Below the pieces are notes generated by a model that saw only the letters and a list, made by a program, of their open reading frames with translations, ran no database searches and was not told where the DNA came from. From Sporichthya brevicatena (GTDB lineage Bacteria; Actinomycetota; Actinomycetes; Sporichthyales; Sporichthyaceae), in contig NZ_BAAAHE010000001.1 of assembly GCF_039525035.1 (NCBI RefSeq), positions 9,255 through 73,254 on the forward strand: 64,000 nucleotides of DNA, in the 5' to 3' direction. Each line of letters starts with the position of its first letter. The first letter of the stretch is position 1. Below are positions 8,132 to 17,235 of this stretch, in pieces. The translations under genes were made by a program, and so were the position numbers.

Positions 8132-10056
8132 GCGCGGAGTCCCGTCCGGTTCAGGTACTCGACGACCTGCGTCGCCGCGGTCTCGGCGTCGACCTCGGTG
8201 GTCCGGACGTGGACCTCGGGGTCCGCGGGCGGTTCGTAGGCCGAGCCGGTCCCGGTCAGGTTCGGCAGCTCACCCTGCGCCGCCTTGCGGTACAGGCCCT
8301 TGCGGTCCCGGGCCGCGGCGACCTCGAACGGGGTGTCCACATAGACCTCGACGAACTCGCCCTCGGCCACCTTTGCGCGGACCTGATCGCGCTCCTCGGC
8401 GAAGGGGGAGATCAGCGAGACCAGGACGACGATCCCGGCGTCGGCCATCATCGCGGCGACCTCGCCGACGCGGCGGATGTTCTCGATGCGGTCGGCGTCG
8501 GTGAAGCCGAGGTCCTTGTTCAGACCGTGGCGGACGTTGTCGCCGTCGAGCAGGTAGGTGCGGACACCCTCGGCGTGCAGGCGCCGCTCGACCAGGTTGG
8601 CGAGCGTCGACTTGCCGGCGCCGGAGATACCGGTGAACCACACGACCCGGGGCCGGTGGCCGGCGAGCGCCGCGCGGGCCTCCCGGTCGACGTCGACTGC
8701 CTGCCAGTGCACGTTCGTCGAACGCCGCAGGGCGAAGTGCAGCAGTACCGCGCCGACGGTGTTGTTGGTCAGGCGGTCGATCAGGATCCCGCCACCGAGG
8801 TTGCGGTCCTGCGTGTACGGCTCGAACGGCACGGCCCGGTCGAGGGTCAGCGTCGCGACGCCGATCTCGTTGAGTTCCAACGTGTTCGCCGCGACGTGGG
8901 CGAGGGTGTTGACGTCGACGCGGTGCTTCGGCGGCGACACCGTGGCACCGACCGTCCGCGTGCCGATCTTGAGCAGGTAGTGCCGGCCCGGAACCAGTGC
9001 CTCCTCGGCCATCCAGACCACGTCGGCCTCGAACTGGTCGGCCACCTCGGGCGGGTTCCCGGCGGCGGCGAGGACGTCACCGCGACTGACGTCGATCTCG
9101 TCGGCCAGCGTGAGAGTCACCGACTGGCCGGCCTCGGCCGCGGGCAGCTCGCCGTCGAGGGTGTGGATGCCGGCGACGGTGGTGGTCTGCCCGCCCGGGA
9201 GGACGCGGATCTCGTCCCCAGGGCGGATCCGCCCGGCGGTGAGCTGGCCGGCGAAGCCGCGAAAGTCCAGGTCCGGGCGGATGACGGTCTGGACCGGCAT
9301 CCGGAAGGCCGCATCGGCGGTGAGGTCCGGGACCGGCACGTTCTCGAGGTGCCCGAGCAGGGTCGGACCGTCGTACCAGGGCGTGTTCTGAGACTGCGTC
9401 AAGATGTTGTCGCCGAGCAGCGCGGAGGTCGGGATCGTCGTCACGTCCTCCAGGCCGATGCTCGCCGCGAACTCGCGGTACTCGGCGTCGATCGCGGCCA
9501 CCCGGTCCTGGTCGTAGCCGATGGCGTCGACCTTGTTGATCGCGAGCACGACCTGGCGGATCCCGAGCAGGGAGACCAGGTAGGAGTGCCGTCGAGTCTG
9601 GGTCAGCACGCCCTTGCGGGCATCGATGAGGATCACCGCGAGGTCCGCGGTGGAGGCGCCGGTGACCATGTTCCGGGTGTACTGCTCGTGTCCCGGGGTG
9701 TCGGCGACGATGAACTTGCGCTTGTCGGTGCTGAAGAACCGGTACGCGACGTCGATCGTGATGCCCTGCTCCCGCTCGGCCGCGAGCCCGTCGACCAGCA
9801 GCGCGAGGTCGAGCTCGCCGCCCTGCGTGCCCATCGTGCGACTGTCGGCGGTGACGGCCTCGAGCTGGTCGGAGAAGATCTGCTGCGACTCGTAGAGCAG
9901 ACGTCCGATCAGCGTCGACTTGCCGTCGTCCACCGACCCGCAGGTGATGAACCGCAGCAACGTCTTGTGCTCGTGCCGGTGCAGATAGGCGTCGATGTCG
10001 GTGGCGGCGAGGTCCAGGTCGGCGTTCTGCGCCTGCTCCGTCAGGGGAGTGCCCAT
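8128..10056 (-). CDS. cysNC: Bifunctional sulfate adenylyltransferase subunit 1 / APS kinase
   Basis: A 642-residue fusion. The N-terminal CysN GTPase carries the P-loop GSVDDGKST (about residues 40-48), [12 protein letters not shown], and NKVD, with beta-barrel domains after it. The C-terminal APS kinase begins near residue 470 with a second P-loop, GISGAGKST. With CysD it makes APS and then PAPS from sulfate and ATP. The start ATG overlaps the cysD stop (TGATG). No CysH, CysI or other assimilatory reductase is nearby, whereas a sulfotransferase is divergent from it, so the PAPS made here is probably used as a sulfonate donor. The last codons overlap the downstream tetR by 4 bp. Confidence 0.95.
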   Translation of the reverse strand: MGTPLTEQAQNADLDLAATDIDAYLHRHEHKTLLRFITCGSVDDGKSTLIGRLLYESQQIFSDQLEAVTADSRTMGTQGGELDLALLVDGLAAEREQGITIDVAYRFFSTDKRKFIVADTPGHEQYTRNMVTGASTADLAVILIDARKGVLTQTRRHSYLVSLLGIRQVVLAINKVDAIGYDQDRVAAIDAEYREFAASIGLEDVTTIPTSALLGDNILTQSQNTPWYDGPTLLGHLENVPVPDLTADAAFRMPVQTVIRPDLDFRGFAGQLTAGRIRPGDEIRVLPGGQTTTVAGIHTLDGELPAAEAGQSVTLTLADEIDVSRGDVLAAAGNPPEVADQFEADVVWMAEEALVPGRHYLLKIGTRTVGATVSPPKHRVDVNTLAHVAANTLELNEIGVATLTLDRAVPFEPYTQDRNLGGGILIDRLTNNTVGAVLLHFALRRSTNVHWQAVDVDREARAALAGHRPRVVWFTGISGAGKSTLANLVERRLHAEGVRTYLLDGDNVRHGLNKDLGFTDADRIENIRRVGEVAAMMADAGIVVLVSLISPFAEERDQVRAKVAEGEFVEVYVDTPFEVAAARDRKGLYRKAAQGELPNLTGTGSAYEPPADPEVHVRTTEVDAETAATQVVEYLNRTGLRA

Positions 10057-10955
10057 CAGAAGTACCCCTCCTGCTTCTTCTTCTCCATGGACGCCTTCGA
10101 GTCGTGGTCGATCAGCCGCCCCTGCCGCTCGGAGGTGGTCGTCAGCAACATCTCCTGAATGATCCCCGTCAGGCTGTCCGCCTCGGAGGGGACGGCACCG
10201 GAGAGCGGGTAGCAGCCGAGGGTGCGGAAGCGCACCTTGCGCGTCATCGGTTTCTCGCCGGCGCGGAACCGGAACCGGTCGTCGTCGACCATGATCAGCG
10301 TGCCGTCCCGCTCGACCACCGGACGTTCGGCCGCGAAGTACAGCGGCACGATCTCGATGTTCTCCCGGCCGATGTACTGCCAGACGTCGAGCTCGGTCCA
10401 GTTCGAGAGCGGGAACACCCGCACGCTCTCCCCCGGATGCACGCGGGCGTTGTACAACCGCCACAGCTCCGGACGCTGCTGCTTGGGGTCCCAGCGGTGG
10501 TCCTTGGTCCGGACGCTGAACACGCGCTCCTTGGCCCGCGACTTCTCCTCATCCCGACGCGCGCCGCCGAAGGCGACGTCGAACCGGCCCGCCTCCAGCG
10601 CCTGCCTCAGACCCTCGGTCTTCCACATGTCGGTGTGCATCGCCGAGCCGTGGTCAAAGGGGTTGATCCCCAACCGCACGCACTCCGGGTTCGCGTGCAC
10701 GATCAGCTCCGCACCCGCCGCCGCAGCCGCCCGGTCCCGCAACGCGTACATGTCCCGGAACTTCCAGGTGGTGTCCACGTGCAGCAACGGGAACGGCAAC
10801 CGCCCCGGCGCGAACGCCTTCCGCGCCAGATGCAGCATCACCGCCGAGTCCTTGCCGATCGAGTAGAGCATCACCGGCCGCTGCGACTCCGCCACCGCCT
10901 CCCGCAGGATCGCGATGCTCTCCGCCTCCAGGCGTTGCAGGTGGGTCAGCGTCAC
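10056..10955 (-). CDS. cysD: Sulfate adenylyltransferase subunit 2
   Basis: A 299-residue protein of the usual CysD length. The PP-loop YSIGKDS is at about residues 31-37, with [15 protein letters not shown] and the C-terminal [28 protein letters not shown] signature. The GTG at 10955 is preceded by AGAGGGAG at good spacing; the frame extends further upstream but that part reads across the divergent promoter. It is the first gene of the cysD-cysNC-tetR string and catalyses sulfate adenylation with the CysN half of CysNC. Confidence 0.95.
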   Translation of the reverse strand: MTLTHLQRLEAESIAILREAVAESQRPVMLYSIGKDSAVMLHLARKAFAPGRLPFPLLHVDTTWKFRDMYALRDRAAAAAGAELIVHANPECVRLGINPFDHGSAMHTDMWKTEGLRQALEAGRFDVAFGGARRDEEKSRAKERVFSVRTKDHRWDPKQQRPELWRLYNARVHPGESVRVFPLSNWTELDVWQYIGRENIEIVPLYFAAERPVVERDGTLIMVDDDRFRFRAGEKPMTRKVRFRTLGCYPLSGAVPSEADSLTGIIQEMLLTTTSERQGRLIDHDSKASMEKKKQEGYF

Positions 10956-10981
10956 GAAAACTCCCTCTGGGGTCTTTACCG

Positions 10982-10995
10982 ACCGAGCGCTCGGT
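10982..10995. promoter_or_regulatory. 14-bp perfect palindrome in divergent cysD / DUF1214 promoter
   Basis: ACCGAGCGCTCGGT is self-complementary over 14 bp and lies in the 94-bp gap between cysD (minus) and the DUF1214 gene (plus). The shape is typical of TetR-family operators. The TetR encoded at the end of the cysDNC string is the likely ligand; this is inference. Confidence 0.6.
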
Positions 10996-11049
10996 TTGTA
11001 CCGTAGTGACCTGGCTCTCACTCCACAACCCCCGGCGAAAGGGCTGGTC

Positions 11050-12267
11050 GTGACTGATTTCTCGTCAGATGCCGCACTGAAGACCGCGTGGGAGCTCTGG
11101 CACTCCACGGCGGAGGACGTGCGGGCGGCGATCGAGAACACCGACCGCTTCCGCGACGACCCCGCCGAGCGGGGGGCGGCGTACCAGTCGCTGCTGGAAG
11201 CGCAGGCGATGGCCTACAACATCGCGGTCGCCCCGCGGCGGTACATGGAGCACCCGCGGGTGTTCAACCACTCGACCTGGCACGACAACCTGCTGGCGCT
11301 GGGTCAGCCGATCCAGGACTTCAAGTACACGGGGCTGTTCCTCGACGGCCGCCGGACCTACACCGCGCGCGTCCGCCGCGGCGAGAGCAAGCTCTGGCTG
11401 ACGCAGGTGCACAACAAGTGCCTCGGCGACCCGGAGTCGAAGGAGATCGGCAACTACGACTACGACGAGTTCAGCGCGGCACCGGACGGCACGATCGAGC
11501 TGGTCTTCAGCGCGCAGGAGCACCCGGGCAACTGGATCCGTCTCGACTCCGACTCGGCGTTCAACTGGCTCGTGATGCGCCGCATTCTGGGCAACTGGAC
11601 CGACGACCTCGGCGACTTCGAGTTCACCTCCGCGACGCCGGCTCCCGAGGTCACCGACCCGACGGCCGAGGCGGCGGAGTCGATCGCCGCCGCGGCGCAC
11701 CTCGTCCGCTACCTGGTCAACGCGTTCACGATCGGGCTGCACACGCTCTACAGCGCGCGCGCCGGCGGTGTGAACACCTGGGCGACCATGCCGGGCGCCG
11801 AGGTGAAGGACTCGCTGATCGGCAGCCGCTCGACGGTCTACGTCCCCGCTGCCTTCCGCATCGAGCCCGACGAGGCCCTGCTCATCGAGTGGGACGTCCC
11901 CGCCTCGGCGTACTGGAGCTTCCAGGTCGGCGACGTCTGGTCGCGGCCGCTGGACTACCTGAACCACCAGACCGACCTGAACATGAACCGCGCGCACGTC
12001 GACGCCGACGGCAAGGTCCGCATCGTCGTCGCCCCGACCGACCCCGGCGTGCCGAACTGGCTCGACACCTGCGGACGCCGCGAGGGCACCGTGGTGATGC
12101 GGAACTACCGCTCCCCGGCCGACACGACGGTCCCCGACCTCCGCGTCGTTCAGGCCGCGGACCTGCCGAACCTGCTGCCCGCCGACAGCCCGCGCTGCAC
12201 GCCCGCGCAGCGGGAGGCCGCGATCGAGCGGCGCCGCACCGAAGCGGCCCGTCTCGTCGCCCAATGA
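11050..12267 (+). CDS. DUF1214 domain-containing protein
   Basis: A 405-residue cytoplasmic protein with no signal peptide. Recognisable DUF1214-type segments include [20 protein letters not shown] in the first half and the C-terminal stretch [19 protein letters not shown] and [22 protein letters not shown] 11050 is chosen because GAAAGGG precedes it and because the longer frame would cover the divergent palindrome. DUF1214 proteins have no established reaction; in actinobacteria they often sit near lipid or steroid genes and sulfotransferases. Here a sulfotransferase follows 59 bp downstream and cysD is divergent, so a role in preparing or handling a sulfated lipid-like compound is plausible but unproven. 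Confidence 0.8.
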   Translation: MTDFSSDAALKTAWELWHSTAEDVRAAIENTDRFRDDPAERGAAYQSLLEAQAMAYNIAVAPRRYMEHPRVFNHSTWHDNLLALGQPIQDFKYTGLFLDGRRTYTARVRRGESKLWLTQVHNKCLGDPESKEIGNYDYDEFSAAPDGTIELVFSAQEHPGNWIRLDSDSAFNWLVMRRILGNWTDDLGDFEFTSATPAPEVTDPTAEAAESIAAAAHLVRYLVNAFTIGLHTLYSARAGGVNTWATMPGAEVKDSLIGSRSTVYVPAAFRIEPDEALLIEWDVPASAYWSFQVGDVWSRPLDYLNHQTDLNMNRAHVDADGKVRIVVAPTDPGVPNWLDTCGRREGTVVMRNYRSPADTTVPDLRVVQAADLPNLLPADSPRCTPAQREAAIERRRTEAARLVAQ

Positions 12268-12326
12268 TCTGACGACCCTTCACCTCATCGTCGCGAATCG
12301 TCGTCCCGAACTCCTGGAGCCCCCTC

Positions 12327-13607
12327 ATGACCGACTACTCCTCCGATGCCGACCGCCGCTCGCGCTGGGTTCCGCGTGAGCGCCCCGAGTGGGTAACGAC
12401 GCTGAACACCGAGCTCGGCCACCTCGACATGGCCGGCTGCGTTCCGCTCGACGAGGCGTCGCTGCTGAACTCGGCGATGGCCCGGACCGGCCTGGACGAC
12501 TTCGACGACGACTTCAACGACGGCGCCTGGCGTGAGCCGTTCCGCGTGCTGATCAAGGCGCTGGAGGAGGAGGCGGAGCTCAACCCGCTCGGGCGACTGA
12601 TGGCCCGCAACGACATCCTCAACGCGCTGTGCGCCCGGCTTCAGGTCGCCCAGGTGTTCAAGGAGCACCCGGAGATCAACGACGAGGAGATCGTGTCGCC
12701 GCTGCTCATCATCGGCCAGGGTAGGTGCGGCTCGACCGCACTGCACCAACTGATGAGCGCGGACCCCGACAACCGCGTCCTGCGCACCTGGGAGAGCATC
12801 GCGCCCTGCCCGCCGCCGGAGACCGCGACCTACGAGACCGACCCGCGCATCGCCGCGCTCGATCCGATGGTGACGATGGTGAACCGCATCGTCCCGGAAG
12901 TCACGGGCATGCAGGTCTTCGCGAGCTGGGAGGCGCAGGAGAACATCCTGCTGCACTCGATCACGTTCCGCTCCCCCGCGTGGTTGTCGGCCGTGGTCGG
13001 CCAGGTCCCGAGCTACATGGCCTACATGTTCGGCCAGGACCCGACGATCAACTACCGCGAGGAGAAGCGCCTGCTGCAGCTGCTGCAGTGGCGCAAGCCC
13101 GGCAAGCGCTGGGTGTGGAAGTCGCCGTACGCGACGCTCGAACTGCCGGCGGTCCTGCAGGTCTACCCGGACACCAACCTCGTCTACATGCACCGCGACC
13201 CGGTGAAGGCGCTCGCCTCGCTCGTCGACCTCGTCGGCACGATGAACTGGGCCCGCAGCGACCACCCGCTCAAGGACGGCGCCTTCGAGCAGCACACCAA
13301 CGCCCAGATGGTGAACGGGATGCTCTGCATGCCGATCCAGTGGATCACCGGCGGCGTGGTCCCCAAGGACCAACTGATGAACGTTCAGTTCCCGGAGTTC
13401 CGTGACGACCCGCTCGGCGTCGTCGAGCGGATCTACGCCACGTTCGACATGGAGCTCACCGACGCCGGACGCGCCGCCATGGCCGAGTACCAGGCCAGCA
13501 CCCCGTTCCGCCGCCACAGTTACAAGCTCGGCTCCGACCAGGCCATCGCCTACGAACGCGCCGCGTTCGCCCCGTACCAGTCCTACTTCGGCGTCGAGAA
13601 CGAGTAG
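12327..13607 (+). CDS. PAPS-dependent sulfotransferase family protein
   Basis: A 426-residue member of the large bacterial sulfotransferase family. The 5'-phosphosulfate-binding loop is visible at about residues 128-139 (IIGQGRCGSTAL), and the 3'-phosphate-binding segment at about 287-298 (YMHRDPVKALAS). The WVWKSP motif (about 262-267) is typical of the bacterial type. It transfers a sulfonate group from PAPS to a hydroxyl or amine of an unknown acceptor. PAPS would come from CysD/CysNC encoded divergently 1.4 kb away. It is probably co-transcribed with the DUF1214 gene. The N-terminal 100 residues are acidic and carry acceptor-domain helices. Confidence 0.88.
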   Translation: MTDYSSDADRRSRWVPRERPEWVTTLNTELGHLDMAGCVPLDEASLLNSAMARTGLDDFDDDFNDGAWREPFRVLIKALEEEAELNPLGRLMARNDILNALCARLQVAQVFKEHPEINDEEIVSPLLIIGQGRCGSTALHQLMSADPDNRVLRTWESIAPCPPPETATYETDPRIAALDPMVTMVNRIVPEVTGMQVFASWEAQENILLHSITFRSPAWLSAVVGQVPSYMAYMFGQDPTINYREEKRLLQLLQWRKPGKRWVWKSPYATLELPAVLQVYPDTNLVYMHRDPVKALASLVDLVGTMNWARSDHPLKDGAFEQHTNAQMVNGMLCMPIQWITGGVVPKDQLMNVQFPEFRDDPLGVVERIYATFDMELTDAGRAAMAEYQASTPFRRHSYKLGSDQAIAYERAAFAPYQSYFGVENE

Positions 13608-13632
13608 CCCCGCCCACCGCCGCCGTGTGAAA

Positions 13633-13676
13633 AAAGGGTGACACCCCTTACTGCGCAGTAAGGGGTGTCACCCTTT
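13633..13676. terminator. Bidirectional terminator palindrome, copy 2
   Basis: A perfect 44-bp palindrome with 22-bp arms and no loop bases, same core as copy 1, flanked by five A on the left and CTTTCTT on the right. It lies between the convergent sulfotransferase and CoA-transferase genes. Confidence 0.85.
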
Positions 13677-13686
13677 CTTGACAGCG

Positions 13687-14328
13687 CTACGGGGTGAGCG
13701 CGACGGCGACGTCGGGTTCGGTCCTCGCCCGGACCTCGTCGACGCTGACGCCGGGGGCGGTCTCGCGGAGGACGAGGCCGCCCGGGGTGACGTCGAGGAC
13801 CGCGAGGTCGGTGATGATGCGGTGGACCGCGCGGCGCCCGGTGTACGGGAGCGAGCACTCGTTCACGATCTTGTACGAGCCGTCCTTCGCGACGTGCTCC
13901 ATCAGGACGATCACGCGCTTCGCGCCGTGGACGAGGTCCATCGCCCCGCCCATCCCCTTGACGAGCTTGCCGGGGACCATCCAGTTGGCGAGGTCACCGG
14001 CGGCCGAGACCTGCATGGCCCCGAGGATCGCGACGTCGATCTTGCCGCCGCGGATCATCCCGAACGACAGCGCGGAGTCGAAGAACGTCGCCCCCGGCCG
14101 GACGGTCACGGTCTCCTTGCCGGCGTTGATCAGGTCCGGGTCGAGCTGGTCCTCGCGCGGGTACGGGCCGACACCGAGGATGCCGTTCTCCGAGTGCAGC
14201 ACGAGCTCGACGTCGTCGGCGACGTAGTTCGGCACAAGCGTCGGCAACCCGATGCCCAGGTTGACGTACCAGCCGTCCTGGAGCTCCGCCGCCGCCCGGG
14301 CGGCCATCTGCTCCCGCGTCCACGCCAC
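13687..14328 (-). CDS. 3-oxoacid CoA-transferase subunit B-like protein
   Basis: A 213-residue protein of the ScoB/AtoA-type CoA-transferase beta subunit, with the catalytic glutamate in [11 protein letters not shown] (about residues 45-55), the oxyanion segment [11 protein letters not shown] and the C-terminal [17 protein letters not shown]. The family transfers CoA between succinyl-CoA and 3-oxoacids and normally needs an alpha subunit encoded directly upstream. Here nothing resembling subunit A precedes it: upstream lies an inverted repeat and a phosphatase remnant on the other strand. Its partner must be encoded elsewhere, or the gene is a relic. Start GTG 14328. Confidence 0.88.
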   Translation of the reverse strand: MAWTREQMAARAAAELQDGWYVNLGIGLPTLVPNYVADDVELVLHSENGILGVGPYPREDQLDPDLINAGKETVTVRPGATFFDSALSFGMIRGGKIDVAILGAMQVSAAGDLANWMVPGKLVKGMGGAMDLVHGAKRVIVLMEHVAKDGSYKIVNECSLPYTGRRAVHRIITDLAVLDVTPGGLVLRETAPGVSVDEVRARTEPDVAVALTP

Positions 14329-14359
14329 GGCTGGACCGTACCGCCTTCCTGAGCCCCCG

Positions 14360-14407
14360 TAACGTCAGCGGGATCGAGCGCTGTTGCGCGCGATTCCACT
14401 GACGTTA
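14360..14407. repeat. Imperfect inverted repeat upstream of CoA-transferase gene
   Basis: TAACGTCAGCGGGATCG (14360-14376) pairs with CGATTCCACTGACGTTA (14391-14407), 15 of 17 positions matching. It lies in the divergent gap between the CoA-transferase gene and the phosphatase remnant. It could be an operator or the edge of a small element. Confidence 0.5.
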
Positions 14408-14418
14408 GGGAGTTCGGA

Positions 14419-14667
14419 GTGCGACGGGGCAACATCCGGGACCTCGGGGGTCTGGCGACCGCGGACGGGCGGAGGGGGTCCACGTCCCGCTGGTCGACCA
14501 GCACCGCCGAGGCGGCGGTGGAGTACCTCCTGGCCCGCCCGGAGTACCTGGACGGCGCCCTGGACCGGCTGCTGGCCGAGCACGGCTCGATCGAGGCCTA
14601 CTGGGCGGCCGCAGGGGTCGGCCCCGAGGGGCTGGACCGGCTCCGCGACGTGCTGCTGCAGGGGTAA
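14419..14667 (+). pseudogene. Tyrosine phosphatase remnant with deleted catalytic core
   Basis: An 82-codon frame starting at GTG 14419. It begins RRGNIRDLGGLATADGR, the characteristic N-terminus of tyrosine/serine phosphatases of the Y_phosphatase3 type, and then jumps after about 25 residues into the family's C-terminal helix (PEYLDGALDRLLAEHGSIEA, then YWAAAGVGPEGLDRLRDVLL). The central ~150 residues, including the CX5R active-site loop, are missing. The frame stays open, so a small protein could still be made, but it cannot be a phosphatase. It is best read as an internally deleted gene. Confidence 0.7.
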
Positions 14668-14676
14668 AAGCCCTGG

Positions 14677-14753
14677 TGGAGCCGCCTGTCGGAATCGAAC
14701 CGACGACCTGCTCATTACGAGTGAGCTGCTCTGGCCGACTGAGCTAAGGCGGC
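14677..14753 (-). tRNA. tRNA-Thr (anticodon CGT)
   Basis: Cloverleaf on the minus strand: acceptor GCCGCCT/AGGCGGC, anticodon stem GCTCA/TGAGC with loop CTCGTAA giving anticodon CGT, T-arm GTCGG-TTCGATT-CCGAC, and an encoded CCA end. It reads ACG threonine codons. Confidence 0.95.
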
Positions 14754-14756
14754 GGA

Positions 14757-14774
14757 CGGGGAGCGAGCTCCCCG
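14757..14774 (-). terminator. Short GC hairpin after CAP-protein gene
   Basis: CGGGGAG and CTCCCCG flank a CGAG loop, between the CAP-domain gene stop and the tRNA on the same strand. No T-tract follows, so it may be a terminator or a processing signal. Confidence 0.45.
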
Positions 14775-14806
14775 ACGCCGGGAGTTTACGGCATGGCCGG
14801 AGCGGG

Positions 14807-15295
14807 TCAGTACCCGAAGTCCTGGACCCAGTAGTTGCCGGACTTCACGTACCCGATGCCGATGTTCCGGAACTGGCAGTTGACGATGTTCCGCCGGTGC
14901 CCGGGCGAGTGCATCCAGGCCGACATGACCGACGACGCGTTGGAGTACCCGCGGGCGATGTTCTCGCCGCCGGGCTGCCGCCAGCCGGTCCGGCGGATGC
15001 GGGTGACCCAGCTCGCGCCGTCCTTGGACGTGTGGCTGAAGTAGCGCTTGCGGGACATGTCCTTGGCGTGGCGCTGGGCGGCCTGGTTCAGCTTCGGCCG
15101 GACCTTGAGCGCCCGGCACCCGTGCGCCTTGCGGATCTTGTTGGTCTTCTTGACGATCGCGCGCCGCTGCTCCTTGATGCTCATGCTGCGCGCCTCGGCG
15201 GGCTCGGCGGTGACCACAGCCGCCCCGAGGGTCCCCCCGAACAGCGAGAACGTCAGAGCGAAGGCGGCCAACAGCCGCGGCGCGCGGGCACGCAT
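14807..15295 (-). CDS. Secreted CAP/SCP-domain protein
   Basis: A 162-residue protein. A signal peptide (RLLAAFALTFSLFGGTLGAA) ends near residue 35. The rest is a CAP (SCP/TAPS) domain with the conserved AAQRHAKDMSRKRYFSH, GENIARGY, WMHSPGHRRNI and NIGIGYV segments. Bacterial CAP proteins are extracellular and mostly of unknown function; some bind lipids or cell-wall polymers. It is monocistronic and divergent from nothing obvious; the 117 bp between it and the next gene hold no clear signal. Confidence 0.88.
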   Translation of the reverse strand: MRARAPRLLAAFALTFSLFGGTLGAAVVTAEPAEARSMSIKEQRRAIVKKTNKIRKAHGCRALKVRPKLNQAAQRHAKDMSRKRYFSHTSKDGASWVTRIRRTGWRQPGGENIARGYSNASSVMSAWMHSPGHRRNIVNCQFRNIGIGYVKSGNYWVQDFGY

Positions 15296-15412
15296 GGATC
15301 CCCCGGTGTCGTCGAGAATCGGCAGTTGCGACTCTCTTCGGACACCGGAGCGGCCGACCTGAGCGGGACCACCTGTGAGGCGCCTGACTGACGCCCGCTC
15401 AGATCGGACGAA

Positions 15413-16171
15413 TCACCCCGTAGGCACCGATTCGCGCTCCGCCGGACGCTCGGACGTCGCCGGCACGTACTCGGGGAGGCTGCGGTAGTAGGCGATCGAG
15501 ACGATGTCGATCGCGATGTTCCCGACCGCGATCAGGATGTAGATCGGGTGGGTGAAGTGGTCCGGGTCGGAGACCATCATCCAGGGCCAGAACCCGCACG
15601 AGAGCGTCAGATAACCCCACAGGATGAACTCGCTCATCCCACGCCGGTCGCCGCGCGCCCGCATCATCGAGATGTTGAACGCCGACGCCATGATCACCGT
15701 CGTCGTCAGGCCGTAGTACTCCAGCGGGTCGTCGGTGATCCCCTGGAACCACCAGAAGATCCCGAACACGCAAGCCTGCATCGCCGAGTAGATCGCGATC
15801 GCCCGCGGCACGCTGCAGCCGGCGCCCCAGAGGTCCTCGCGCGCGTACCGGATGATGTGCGAGATCACGACGAGTTCCATGAGCGAGAACACGATCAGCC
15901 CGACCCAGAAGAGCTTGAGGATCCAGAGCTCGTTCTCGTCGTCGTACCAGGACTCGAAACTGAGCACGAACGTCACGTCGTGCGCGAAGTTCCAGAGGTT
16001 CGTCACCAGCGGAATGCAGTACTGCCGGTCCCGCGCCCCACGCCGGATCGCGCCCACGTACTGCATGTAGCCGCCGATGCCGGCGACCGCCATGAGCACG
16101 AGGATGACGGCCATCGAGAGGCCACCGGTGCTGTTGTCGATGACGACCTGGGGGTCGTAGCCCTCGTTCAT
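15413..16171 (-). CDS. Seven-helix membrane protein of unknown function
   Basis: A 252-residue protein with about seven membrane helices. Between the helices are a conserved-looking acidic segment (SFESWYDDENELW) and NLWNFAHDVTFVLSF. Size, topology and acidic residues at helix ends recall the small membrane terpene cyclases of the PaxB/Pyr4 type and their uncharacterised bacterial relatives, but this is only a resemblance by eye. The gene is divergent from an AveC-like gene, with an operator-like palindrome between them, so the proteins probably work in one pathway. The start is uncertain: ATG 16171 (MNEGYDPQ), ATG 16180 or an upstream GTG. Confidence 0.6.
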   Translation of the reverse strand: MNEGYDPQVVIDNSTGGLSMAVILVLMAVAGIGGYMQYVGAIRRGARDRQYCIPLVTNLWNFAHDVTFVLSFESWYDDENELWILKLFWVGLIVFSLMELVVISHIIRYAREDLWGAGCSVPRAIAIYSAMQACVFGIFWWFQGITDDPLEYYGLTTTVIMASAFNISMMRARGDRRGMSEFILWGYLTLSCGFWPWMMVSDPDHFTHPIYILIAVGNIAIDIVSIAYYRSLPEYVPATSERPAERESVPTG

Positions 16172-16204
16172 GGCGCCCATTCTGCCGCCCGGCCCGCCCG
16201 TCCA

Positions 16205-16239
16205 CAATTACTGACATCTTGACAGATTCGTCAGAATTG
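16205..16239. promoter_or_regulatory. Operator-like inverted repeat between divergent membrane-protein genes
   Basis: CAATTACTGAC (16205-16215) and GTCAGAATTG (16230-16239) are near-perfect inverted copies, with a smaller nested pair TCT-TGAC-AGA between. It is the most AT-rich stretch locally and lies within the 83-bp divergent promoter. The regulator is unknown. Confidence 0.55.
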
Positions 16240-16254
16240 GAGGACGCTCGTCCC

Positions 16255-17235
16255 GTGGCCGTCCTCGCCGAAGAGGTACGCCCGGACGTCACCCGGCGCC
16301 CGGTCCCCAAACCGCGCCTGATTCTCGGGGCCGCCGCGGCCGGAGCGCTCGTCCTCACGATCCTGATGACGGCGAAGAAGGGCCCCGAGGGCCGGATCCT
16401 CGCCGACCGGCCGGCGGAGACGTGGCCGCAGCTGTGGGGCTACGACCACTGGATCTCCACTGTCCAGATCGCGACGCTGATCGCCACCACGTCGTTCCTC
16501 GCGTACTTCACCGTCTGGTCGCGCCGGAACGCCCGCCTGCACCCCGCGTTCCCGGTGCTCGCCGGCCTGTTCGTCATGGGCGCGTTCGCCGACACGTTCG
16601 CGAACTGGACCTCGTCCGCGGCGATGAACCCCGAGCTGCTGCACTACCCGACGGACTGGCCGATCCTCGACGTCTCCCCGACGACCGAACCGATCATCAA
16701 CAAGGTCGCCTACCCCTACCTGTTTCTCTTCCCGGCGCTCGCGGTCGTGACGCTGCTGCGCCGGCGCGCCCGCAGGACCGGACGCTCGCCGCGGCGCCCG
16801 CTGTGGACGGTCTTCGGCATCACGTTCGTCATCGCGGTCCTGATCAACTGGGTGCTGGTCAACCTCTTCATGTGCCGCATCGAGTACTGGACCTACACCC
16901 AGATCCCCGACTGGGCCGCGGTCCGCGGCGGAACGCCCTGGCAGTACTCGTGGCACGACCCGCTGTCGCTGTCGTTCATCACCGCGGCCGCCGGCGTCCT
17001 GCTCTGGATCAGCTACTCCCGCGACACCCGCGCCCTGAAGCAGTTCGGCGTCACCGTGCTCGTCACGGCGATCGCTTATCTCCCCTACAACGCCGTGTGG
17101 GCGTCGTTCCGCCTGACCGACAGCGGCGACACGCTCGCACCCTGGATCTACGAGAACACGAAGGTCTACGACCCCAAGGGTGACTACGCCGAGGCCGGGG
17201 TCCCCGGTCCCTACTTCAAAGGAATCTGGCCATGA
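16255..17235 (+). CDS. AveC-like polytopic membrane protein
   Basis: A 326-residue protein with about seven or eight helices. Features shared in position with the AveC-like protein at 3976-5124 include an acidic/aromatic segment after the third helix (FADTFANWTSSAAMNP), a central WTYTQIPDWAAV loop and an extended hydrophilic C-terminus (ENTKVYDPKGDYAEAG). The family is named for avermectin AveC, but no activity is known for most members. GTG 16255 is preferred because GGAGG precedes it; TTG 16219 lies inside the palindrome. Its stop overlaps the next gene's ATG (ATGA), so the two are co-translated. Confidence 0.6.
   Translation: MAVLAEEVRPDVTRRPVPKPRLILGAAAAGALVLTILMTAKKGPEGRILADRPAETWPQLWGYDHWISTVQIATLIATTSFLAYFTVWSRRNARLHPAFPVLAGLFVMGAFADTFANWTSSAAMNPELLHYPTDWPILDVSPTTEPIINKVAYPYLFLFPALAVVTLLRRRARRTGRSPRRPLWTVFGITFVIAVLINWVLVNLFMCRIEYWTYTQIPDWAAVRGGTPWQYSWHDPLSLSFITAAAGVLLWISYSRDTRALKQFGVTVLVTAIAYLPYNAVWASFRLTDSGDTLAPWIYENTKVYDPKGDYAEAGVPGPYFKGIWP

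Noticed and set aside
8209-10158. 649-codon plus-strand frame
   Set aside because: Antisense shadow of cysNC with no recognisable domain.
12268-12326. Possible separate promoter between DUF1214 and sulfotransferase genes
   Set aside because: The 59-bp gap shows no clear promoter or hairpin, so co-transcription is the simpler reading.
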